In this document: in pieces, positions 54,961 through 64,000 of the stretch
How the letters are laid out: each line of letters starts with the position of its first letter
Position numbering within the stretch: position 1 is the stretch's first letter
Assembly: GCF_032362555.1 (NCBI RefSeq)
Contig: NC_083514.1
Coordinates: 3,705,001-3,769,000, forward strand
Direction: 5' to 3'
DNA length: 64,000 nucleotides
Source: Amyelois transitella
Taxonomy: Eukaryota > Arthropoda > Insecta > Lepidoptera > Pyralidae
Notes under the pieces: generated by a model
The model's database searches: none
What the model was told of the DNA's origin: nothing
Seen by the model: the letters and a program-made list of their open reading frames with translations, nothing else
Translations under genes and position numbers: made by a program

Positions 54961-57535
54961 CGTATGAGGAAATATAAATATTGTATAAACACTTACTTCA
55001 TTTATTTGCGAGGTATTAATGAATTTTGATGAAATTAACACCTAATTTTTATAAATTACATTCAAACCATTTCCTTGTTTATAATTATTTATTTGACCAG
55101 TTAAGGTAAAGAACAAGTTTTACTTGAGCACAGGAAATTTAATAAATATATTAGTACATAACTTACAATCACGTGTACACTCCTTGCGGGGTGTACGGAG
55201 CCAACAGTCACCAAAAGACTGATAGGCCACGCTTATTACCAAAGTAACTTTTTTCACAAAATTAATTTGGTGGTTTGCACACTTTTTAAAGTAATTCATA
55301 TTTATTTATTTTTCTTTTTATACTTTATGCACTATTCACACATTAGAATAACAGTAATGAAAACAAACTATGTATTTATATTTCCAAATTAATTGAAATA
55401 ATCAACTGTCTGTTAGGCGTTTCAGGCTAAATCGTTGGACTGATTTTCATAAAATTACAAAAAGCATTTCATAAATTTTAAATAACGAGTTTTATCTAAG
55501 TTTACTTTTTTTTAAATTGGAGGAGGAGAGTAAGTAGTTTGTATGAACAAATCGCTACCTAGGTACTAGGTTAGAATTTTATATTGCGGACCCGATTATA
55601 AAATAGGGTAGGTAATTTTTGTTTCTTGTAATCTAATCACTGGTTTTAGAGAAAAACCATTAAAATTGATTGTGATAAAAAGTGCTTGCAAGAAAACATT
55701 TTTTTTAATTTTATTCCCTTAAAAATGACATTTTTAATGGAAATAGCTTCCTTGGCTACTCGTTGAACCGATTTTGATGAAACTGCTCGATATACTTACA
55801 CGCACATACATGTGTTCGAACTTAAACATGAAATAACTATTTTAGGTTTCTGATGTAACTGCTTTACAGCAATGAATTCCCGGGTAAACAGCTGGTCCAT
55901 ACCTACTTCCATCCATAATGATATGAAAAGATTTGTGTCTATGTTTTTTTGTCTGCAATAAATGAACTCAAAAACTAAAAAGAATTATCTAGTAACATAG
56001 GCTACTTTTTGCAAAAACCCACGAGAGCGAAACCCCGCCCAAAGTCTAGTTCAAGATGCACAATCGTCTCACTTATCCAAAAATTCAAATTTAAAATTTT
56101 TTTGTCTTTGTGCCATGTCTTGTTTTGACCATAACCTGTCATAACAGGCCAATTCAATGGAACTAGTGGGATAGATCGAAATACCAAATAATAGATTTAT
56201 TTTAAAAGTGGATATTACCTGATCAATTTCTAGAATCTATTCTGTAATATTCTTTCTCCTGGCGTCAATAGTGGTTGCATCTTCACCTCTACGGGTACGG
56301 GTCTCAACTCTCCGGGTACGGATACATCTTTTAACCGATTAATTGATTACTTTATTGGGTAAGTCAGGTTTTTCCAGTATGTGACTCCCTTCTGACCCAC
56401 GCAAGAGGAACCTCATACTCGTTCAATATACAGAATAAAAATTTAAAAACATAATGTTGGCTATTGTCTCATAACATCTAATTAATTTAATTCTTGCATG
56501 TTGTTCATATATATACACCAATAGAAAAAGATAAGGACTACTTCTCTTCCTATGGATGATTTTTCTCTTTCTCATGAATGTCGTAAAAGGCGACTAAGGA
56601 ATATAAAATTGGGATTCTTCTTTTAGGCGATGGGCTAACAACCTGTCACTATTTGAATCTTAATTCCATAATTTAGCCAAACAGCTGAACGTGGCCAATC
56701 AGTCTTGTCAAGACTGTTGGCTCTGTCAACCCCGCAAGGGAAACAGACGTGATTATATGTAAGTAAGTATGGTCATATATATACAGAGGATATTAATATA
56801 TAGAACAAAATATCCCACTTTTCTATTTCGCGGGAAATCTGGGACATGAGGCAATTACATGCCGAATTTTAAATTTCTAGACGCAAGAAGACGAGTAGGT
56901 AATTAAGTAACTATTAAGGAATAATTATAAGCATAATTACATGATTTAAGATTTTGATCCTAATTAGACCGTAGTCAGTTTGTAAGTCTTTTAATTATGA
57001 TATTCATAAGTATATATCATACTAAATTGACGATGAGCTGAAATGATAAAATAAAATTTTAAAAGCAGCTGAGATAACGAACAGGTATTAAATACAGCAA
57101 AGTGGGTTGAGATAGCAAAAACAGCGATCACTGGTAAATTAATGTCGCGTTGCATCGTCGGTGACGGACTTGTTAGGGTTGCCAAATTGGAAAATTTAAA
57201 CAAAGTAAAGCATATTTACTAAGATACTACTTATTTGACGACCTCATTGATAACAAAATAGCAACCGGTATTGGAAAAATTCTGAGCAAAATCATTAGTA
57301 GACGGTCGTCAGATGGATTAGAATTAAGACACAGATTTGTTTTTATATGAACTTTTCTATAGTTTCTGAAACCCATGCCATTGATATTGAGGGGGGAAAG
57401 CTTTGTTACAACTTAAAGTCTTAAATAAGTACCTCAATATCAAAAGTTGAGTTCCTATGGGTAAAATTATTTATTACATAAATCAAGATAATTTTTTATT
57501 AAAAAAAATCCATGGATTGCCAGAATTTTCTTTTA
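54961..57535. other. Intergenic stretch upstream of the homeobox gene
   Basis: No gene recognised. It includes an S1 end at 55160-55240 (minus), an S2 copy at 56270-56425 (plus), a headless S1 copy at 56516-56770 (plus), and AT-rich filler. Confidence 0.5.
56516..56770 (+). mobile_element. S1 copy with rearranged head
   Basis: AATGTCGTAAAAGGCGACTA, TTTTAGGCGATGGGCTAACA, CAGCTGAACGTGGCC and ACCCCGCAAGGGAAACAGAC, with an ATGTAAGTAAGT tail. A short duplication disturbs the head. Confidence 0.88.
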
Positions 57536-57559
57536 TTTTTAACTTTTGACCAATTTACC

Positions 57560-57720
57560 AGCCAGCCCTAGAAGCAATGGCTGGGCGGGCGCCGCCCACC
57601 GCAACGCCGCTAAACGAGTTTCCGCAAACATTTTAATGAATAACACCTCCCTCCCCTGTCCCCCGCCATCCCTCACCCCCCTCCACCGCCTGCAATGCGC
57701 TAATTAAACATTCGAGCCCA
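57560..57720. promoter_or_regulatory. GC-rich island upstream of the homeobox gene
   Basis: GGGCGGGCGCCGCCCACC, pyrimidine-rich CTCCCTCCCCTGTCCCCC and TGCGCTAATTAAAC stand out from AT-rich surroundings about 3 kb upstream of the homeobox start. An enhancer or distal promoter is possible; there is no direct evidence. Confidence 0.25.
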
Positions 57721-57931
57721 AAGAGTTGGTATATAACTTTCGTTATTCTATATACAGAACGCACCTTAAATTCATATCCGGATACAGAGTAAGATTTAAT
57801 TGGGCTTAGGTAATTAACTATATTCGTGCGAGATGTAGGCAAGAGATAAACTTAAGTTATCACTTAATAACTGCGAGTGACTAACTGACAACACACAATT
57901 AAAATCTTAACTCCTTGGTATTTGTAGGTAC

Positions 57932-57970
57932 ATACATAAAATCACGCCTTTTTCCCGGAGTAATTGTAGG
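57932..57970 (-). repeat. RTE tail fragment
   Basis: GGTACATACATAAAATCACG, then CCTTTTTCCCGGAG: the last 35 or so bases only. Confidence 0.8.
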
Positions 57971-58029
57971 TAGGAAGCAAAGATTTGGCATACTCTGTGG
58001 AGTATGCAAATATTTTATGCGACTTCTCT

Positions 58030-58125
58030 GGAAAGATATTTCAAGGTGCGCTTAGGACCACGAGTCTGGGTTGAGTAAGTCAGATTTTTACACGAAGCGA
58101 CAAAGCGAAGCAGGGGAACCTAACC
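58030..58125 (+). repeat. S2 repeat fragment
   Basis: AAGTCAGATTTTTACACGAA, then GCGACAAAGCG and GGGGAACCTAACCC. Confidence 0.7.
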
Positions 58126-58692
58126 CATATTGTATGGTTGTATATCCAGTTGTCTATGTGCGGATTTCCTGACAATGTTCATTCTAATAATTTCCTCATC
58201 GTAATAGCATAATATAGAAATCAAACCTGTAAATTATATGTAAAGATCATTTAACAACGACTAATATACATCCATACTTAAATAATAATAATATGAAGTT
58301 TTTAACTTCAAAACCACAGAACCGATCCCCATGACATTGTGCATACATACAGTGTGGAGTACAGAGAATATATAACAGAACATTTTCCACGCGAACGGAG
58401 CCGCGTGCGGAAGCTAATGCGGCAATAATCGCGATCTATAGACAAGTGGTTACTCTGATTTGGAGCCATATTGTTTCAGTTACCACGTTTCGCCGGACTG
58501 CAAATGCTAAATGAGTTTTCGCTTAATTAAAACATGTTTTAACAAATTAAAACCGCATTTTCAAAGGAAGTATGTAATATTCGCATTATGCGATGTTAAG
58601 ATATTTTGAACAGGCAACAAAAAAAAAAAAGAAAAAAAGAACAATAAGTAGACTAAAATATTACATTCTGGTAATTAACAAGTTATTATATA

Positions 58693-58907
58693 CATACATA
58701 TAATCCTATATTTTTTATTATACCTTGCGGGATAGACAGAGCCAACAGGCTTGAAAAGAAGAAAAAGGCCACGGTCAGCTGTTTGGCTTTATGATCGAAT
58801 TGAGATTCAAAGAGTGACAGGTTGCTAGCCCATCGTCAAGAGAAATAAAGAGATGGAGTGGTCTTATTCTTTTTTTCTTTCGGTGCCGGTAACCACACGG
58901 CACCTAA
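58693..58907 (-). mobile_element. S1 copy with small internal deletion
   Basis: In reverse: CATACATATAATCC, CCTTGCGGGATAGACAGAGC, GGTTGCTAGCCCATCG and GGTGCCGGTAACCACACGGC. About 60 bp of the centre-to-head part is missing. Confidence 0.88.
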
Positions 58908-58909
58908 AA

Positions 58910-60960
58910 TAATGGCATAGGAATAATAATAATAGACAGGTGGTACTTAGGTAACTCAAGTGTACGCTGAAATCAGCTTCCGCTTTCGCTCATTTTAATT
59001 ATTTTTCCGTTCGGTCTACATTTTAGAAGAGACAAGACATTTTTAATAAAGTTCAACAAATATCGAGAATCTGCTTAATACCAATCTTCACCGTACTTTC
59101 TATATTATGAAGTATTTCAAGATCATGTCGAAAAGATAAAACAAACAAAAATGAAATTGAATCCCTGTACGAGCGTATCAACCAATCTGCGTAATTATGT
59201 TCGTATGAAAAGTTATAAAAATGCACGTCCCGACAGCTCAATTAGTTAATTAATCTTTTTTTCCGCGCTAAAATAGCATTTATAAACCGGTGCAAACCAG
59301 TGGCAGTGGGAACTGCCTCCCCTACAACCGGTTAGGGATGAGCCACAAAGATATTTTGTTTATAGATATTTAATTTTATCTAAAAAATTTTAATGATGCC
59401 TGACTATAACCCGAAGCCTTGCTCCCGACGAGTATTTCCTAAATTTATTAGGACTAAGATTTGGTGTTGATGCCACAATGCTATTAAAGTAAGTATGTAT
59501 AAATTAAACTTTTACTCGAAACTTCGTTACTACGTTTACGCTAGATAATTGCATCTTTAGCATTAGCTACTATGCGTTGCTACGTCAGAAAAGCGACTAA
59601 GCTGCTACGCCTCTGCCTAAACTACTCTATGATTGCTACGACGACTATAAACTCCCAGGAGTTTGAATGATTTATTTAAATCAATTATATTGTTTTATTT
59701 TTAGGTAGATAGAGATAAACACTTTATTGAACCAAAAAAAAAAAAGAAAATCACAAAATAAAAAAAAAAAAACATTTGATACTCGTATTTCTGTAAGAAA
59801 AAGTTTTGTGTAATTGTGGTACATTACCCCCACCATGACTGCTAAATTAATAGAAAATTGAACAAAAAAATATTGCTTTAGTTTAAGAAATAATTGTAGT
59901 TGACAGGAAGAGATCTCCGCTATATAAGTCCGCCTTTGTATATTTTGTCTTACAAATTTACTGTATTTTTGTGTTATTTCGTATGTCCAATAAAGAAATT
60001 ACAAACAAACAAACAAACAAAGTCCCCCGTTGCAATATGTATGGTATGGTTTCTTTAATATTTTGTTATGTAAGTAATAACGTTATAACAACAACAAAAA
60101 ATTTTTCATCCGTGGCAACCCTATGCCACTAACAGTGTTTACTTATTCTCTACGGAGCGGACAATACAGTCATCCGCGCGGTGTGCGCTAATTAATGCGC
60201 TTTCAAACTAACTGCGTAGCTGACTGTACCTATTCGTACTACCTTGATTAACTGCTAATCACTAAACTGTGTGGATTGTGGATGTGATTTGTGGTTGGAT
60301 CGATTGATGTGAAATGTAATCGAATGGGATCGGTTTTGAAAATTTGTCATTTATCTATCATGAAACTAATTTTTGCCCGCGGCTTCGCGATAGAACTAGG
60401 ATAGAAGTAATTTATTTGATTTTGATGCGGTTGTTTGATTTTGATACGTTGATCGTTTATAACATGGAAATATCCCATTTTTCTGGGGAGGAAGATTGGT
60501 AGAAAACACTGGAAAACATGGATATTGCTGCCGTGTGGTTTTCAAGAATATGACTAATTCAAATCTTTTTTTACCATATTATTATGAAAGAACCAAATGT
60601 TTCAAACAGGCACTGGACCACATTGACAAATGTTTGCCCCAAGTAAACTTAAAGTTATTGTCGACTGATTAATAATTTGCAAATTTTTAACAACTTTAAA
60701 AAAAGAATATTTGAAAATAGAACATATATTTTTACATCAAAAATAGCAAACGAACAACGAAACAAAACTTAATTTCTCGCTAGCGGAACTCGCGAAACCG
60801 ATTTGCGCCTTGATATTACGTCAGGTGCTCGACTCGAGGTAGTTTTGTTTCATCTCCCCCACCCTAGCACTACAGTGAGTCTTCGTCGCGTCTGGAAATT
60901 AATTCCTCTACATAATCAAAACTTCCGTAAGCCACGCCGCGCCGCGCCACGCCGTGTAAC
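58910..60960. other. Intergenic stretch
   Basis: No gene recognised. It contains a nested small hairpin (59285-59333), a retroelement-like tail at about 59925-60020 ending CAATAAAGAAATTACAAA and (ACAA)n, and a GC-richer patch at 60140-60250 with GCGCTAATTAATGCGC. Confidence 0.5.
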
Positions 60961-60984
60961 TTTAAGGCCTATCTCCACACATTA

Positions 60985-61158
60985 GAGGGGTTAGTGCGAG
61001 TTTTACTCGATCAAACGCGTCGAGCGAGTAATCACGAATTTGTATGGTATTGAATTAGTGCCATCGCGTTACCACTAGGTGGCACTGATCAAATCACATT
61101 CAGATTCGCGTTTACTTGCTCGACGTGTTTGATCGTGTAAAACTCGCACTATCCCCTC
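60985..61158. mobile_element. Foldback MITE, 174 bp, with about 50-bp inverted arms
   Basis: The arms starting GAGGGGTTAGTGCGAGTTTT at 60985 and, inverted, at 61158 match over about 55 bp with seven or so differences. The centre includes a CACTAGGTGGCACTG segment. No clear target duplication. Confidence 0.85.
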
Positions 61159-61199
61159 AGGGCCGTATTGAAGAGGTGTCTCGTCCGGAGTTCTGGAGT

Positions 61200-61385
61200 T
61201 TAAAGAAAAGTACATAATATCCTATGGATCGACAAGGCTAATAAATCACGATTCTTCTTTTAGACTAGCCACCTATAACTGTCTGAATTTCGATTGCATC
61301 ATAAAGCTATCCGAATATGGCTTTTCAGTTTGTTCGAAATTGTTGGCTATGTCTACCCGGTGAAGGATAAAGACGTCATATATAC
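61200..61385 (+). repeat. Diverged S1 copy
   Basis: GGCTAATAAATCACGATTCT, then TCATAAAGCTATCCGAATAT and GTTGGCTATGTCTACCCGG. It is old and many positions have changed. Confidence 0.75.
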
Positions 61386-61859
61386 TGACATTGAATTTCT
61401 ATTGACGGCACCATTACGGACGTGACTGTATTATCTAATTCATAGACAATTTATGCACGATATTTTTTTAGACTCCGGAAACAAGTCCCGGTCTCGTCTC
61501 CGCTCTGATGTGTGGAGATAGACCTTTACTGAGACACGCCGTCGTGTAGCTTCACCGAGATTAATATTGTAGGTGGGCGAATTGGTTTCGACGTATTGTG
61601 TACAAGTGTAATCAAAGTTCCGCTTTTGACCAAAATTCTTTGTTGGGTTGTGTAAAATGAAAACGACTTTTTTAAACTACTGGGCGGAGCTGGACGCGTA
61701 TCTGCGTTCCATTATGGAATGATGTGTGATGGACACTCATAGACGCGTGGATGGTAATAAAAGGAAAAAGTTAAGAGAGTATCATACCTATTGCACTTTA
61801 TATTATTACACTATAGGGAAAACATCGTGTGGAAATGTACAGGTTTCATATAAATTAGG

Positions 61860-61975
61860 TTCCTCTGCGGACTTTCTGAGGTAGCAGTTACTTTGCGCAA
61901 AATGTTGATTAACCCCATCCAGGATCATGGTCACAGGCCTCCACTCTTCTCTTTTGCGAGGTAAGGCTGTAACCT
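61860..61975 (-). repeat. S2 repeat copy
   Basis: In reverse: GTTCCTCTGCGGACTTTCTG and AACCCCATCCAGGATCATGG, then CACAGGCCTCCACTCTTCTC. Confidence 0.7.
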
Positions 61976-62224
61976 GAACTAACAGATGTGACTCTAAATT
62001 ATTTTCTTAACTTTATATTTTACAATTTAACAAGTATTATTTTAATTGATTAAGCTTCTTGATTATAAATGTAAAAATACCAGATACATCTACAGAGTAA
62101 GTAGGTATTTTTGTCGAAACACCAAAGTAAGGAATCAAACCTACTACTTGACCAGGTATATTCCTACACCACCGGGCACCTCGTAGCATAGACAAAAAGG
62201 CTCAACGTCATAATTAAAAAAATC

Positions 62225-62710
62225 TCGTGCCTCAAAGAAAGGGGGAAGTGGCGTGAAAGGAGGGGTGCCGCAGCGGGGCTCCAAAGACAATGTCAGCTTT
62301 GGACGCTCAGCTTAATCATAAATATATCAAGTGGAGCTGTAAGGGATAGGATATAAGTTAGGAAATTTCACAATTTACATTTAATACATTTATTAATATC
62401 TATGTCACGTTTTTACCTCTATAGTACGAATAGTCTCAAAAACACTCGAAGGTTATCCAGCTATAAAAAAATATGTAAGTAACAATTTTACTGTAATAGT
62501 TTAGCTGGCGTATGGCGATTAGACGCGCATTTAAACTGAAGTTCCGAAGACAAATTATTAAAGTTATTGCACGTGAAAAGGAAATCATTAAGTCTTTTAG
62601 CGATAGACGCACCACCAACTTAAAGTTTTTTGACTGGTAGAGAATGCCAAACGGCATTAAGTCCGCCTTTTGTACATTTTTGTTTTTTGTGCAACAAAGT
62701 TTAAATAAAT
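62225..62710 (+). repeat. Degenerate LINE remnants
   Basis: 62250-62285 encodes GGVPQRGS, a damaged form of the GVPQGS reverse transcriptase motif of Jockey/CR1-type LINEs. 62640-62710 is a LINE-like 3' end: GGCATTAAGTCCGCCTTTTG, then TTTAAATAAATAAATAG. The two parts may or may not belong together. Confidence 0.5.
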
Positions 62711-63077
62711 AAATAGTTCAATAGATAATAATTTTCACCTAAATATTATGCAATCTCATTTATTATGTGGACGGGTACAGTTAATATACGCGATATTAGC
62801 TCTACTCGTATTAATATCCTTTTATAACTAATTTAAATACTTTGATAATTTTTAGCCATATTAAAAATTGCCTATGGTAGTGCGGCACCATTTCATTTTT
62901 TAAATTTGACATAAGTATATCTTTTTTAAAAAAAAAATTACTTTTTCCAAAACTATTAGATATCTAATCTAAATTTTGTCAAAGGGTTTTCTGAGTAAGT
63001 ACCTATATCAAATTATGAACTTTCTTCAGTTAATATTATAAATAATATATTTTTCTTCCGTGTAAACCCAACTCAAG

Positions 63078-63219
63078 ATTCGAAGGAGGCATGCATGAGT
63101 GTATGCAAGTTAAAAGGGGCGTTAAAACAAAACGGATGAGTTTGGACAAAGCGGCGAGCGACGCGTCCTCAGATTACTACTCTTTTGACGACACCCGCGT
63201 GCCCGACAGCAATACCTAA
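63078..63219 (+). CDS. Orphan terminal exon (partial gene)
   Basis: After an acceptor-like CTCAAG (AG 63076-63077) a frame of 46 codons runs to TAA at 63217-63219. The product is basic, then acidic: HECMQVKRGVKTKR followed by AASDASSDYYSFDDTRVPD. The 3' half is CpG-rich in very AT-rich surroundings, and AATAAA follows at 63385-63390. It looks like the cytoplasmic tail or C-terminus of a real protein, but I cannot name it or find its other exons. Confidence 0.35.
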
Positions 63220-63296
63220 CGTATTTTCATTAAGTATATGTATTTGTTAAAAAAAGAATCATTGTTTTATTGTGTGTTGGTTCCTGTCAGCGACTT

Positions 63297-63341
63297 ATTT
63301 CTACCGACTTTATACTCTGACAGTATAAAGTCGGTAGAAAT
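63297..63341. repeat. Perfect 20-bp hairpin
   Basis: The arms at 63297-63316 and 63322-63341 are exact reverse complements around CTGAC, with core TACCGACTTTATACT. It lies between the orphan exon and its possible polyadenylation signal. Confidence 0.9.
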
Positions 63342-63390
63342 TTCCATTAGGAATTTTGTTTGTTCAGTTCAGAGATAAACTAACAATAAA

Positions 63391-64000
63391 TTTTTTGATA
63401 TCAAATTAATTTGAAAAAATGAAACATATGTCCCTATTAGAAAATAGAATGACAATAAGTTAGTTATTGGAATATAACTAAATTGTTATATTGCTATAGG
63501 TATCTTATAACATCCTTAAAGATTAACATAATCATGCAATTGGCCTATTTATATCATCACGGCCAACAATTCAGATTCAAGACCTAGGTATTATTGGACA
63601 CAGCATCTTGAGCTTGACAGTTTGGAAGTAGCTTGTTTTTTTTATTGGATGAAATTGTTTTAGAAAGCCATACATACTACATCTTCATCGACTATGGGTA
63701 GTCTGAGCCAATAGTTAAAAAACTTGAAGACCACGTTAAATGACTTGATGGTGGGACTGTGGGAGAGAGACTTAAAAATACATAATATATGAAATCGTCT
63801 TGCTTGATACACTTAAACAATTTGATCTTAAACGGGAAAAGAAGCATCTGTAATCCATTATATTTGTCCTTTTTTAATAGACTAGAATATATATTTGAAG
63901 TCCCCATTAATACGTATCAAATTGCTATGACAAGACAAGACTAACATTGAAAAGTTCAGACACCCGGTGAAGAACAGAAAACTACTTAACCACCTTCCCT
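63391..64000. other. AT-rich window end
   Basis: Nothing recognisable apart from short frames. Confidence 0.6.

Noticed and set aside
1-64000. CRISPR arrays, bacterial operons or phage genes
   Set aside because: No regularly spaced direct repeats and no ribosome-binding-site-led gene clusters; all clear genes are intron-containing animal genes.

Overview
The window reads as nuclear DNA of a ditrysian moth or butterfly. It is AT-rich, genes are split into short exons by GT-AG introns, and gaps are filled with interspersed repeats of lepidopteran type: an RTE-clade LINE and a SINE-like family, both ending in (ATGT)n tails, a tRNA-derived SINE, and MITEs. The order follows from the repeats and gene families; I cannot name the species. 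Gene models were built by hand from reading frame, splice signals and intron phase, without transcripts.

Layout, left to right. 1-7.8 kb is mostly non-coding: a 5'-truncated RTE LINE (3308-5495, minus) with a 13-bp target duplication, and a nearly identical short copy at 7181-7452. 7.8-11.4 kb (plus) is an Mpv17/PMP22-family membrane protein gene with a SINE inserted against the 3' splice site before its first coding exon. 11.65-15.0 kb (plus) is a five-exon WS/DGAT-type O-acyltransferase gene with the HHxxxDG motif. It meets, tail to tail, a minus-strand coiled-coil gene (last four identifiable exons 15128-17232) beside a decaying tandem array of copies of one exon. 18.5-25.2 kb (minus) is a small MCRIP-like gene (three coding exons, probable 3.3-kb 3' UTR, hAT-like MITE in intron 2).

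25.3-34 kb holds no confident gene, only repeats, hairpins and one orphan exon-like segment. A CpG-rich stretch at about 33.9-34.45 kb looks like a promoter and may supply a leader exon for the GH20 beta-N-acetylhexosaminidase gene (nine coding exons, 40854-49940, plus; 608 aa, signal peptide, catalytic Asp-Glu pair). Between them lies a 2.1-kb inverted-repeat element carrying many copies of a 15-bp motif. The hexosaminidase gene converges on a minus-strand PRD-class homeobox gene (52123-54613; 306 aa). 55-63 kb is non-coding with repeats, foldbacks and GC-richer islands that may be regulatory. A GC-rich exon-like segment at 63078-63219 may end another gene.

The genes do not form one pathway: a mitochondrial or peroxisomal membrane protein, a lipid acyltransferase, a coiled-coil protein, a corepressor-interacting adaptor, a secreted glycosidase and a transcription factor. 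The most interesting material is structural: the exon-duplication array, the motif-array element, LINE and SINE sharing a 3' tail, and several perfect or near-perfect palindromes.
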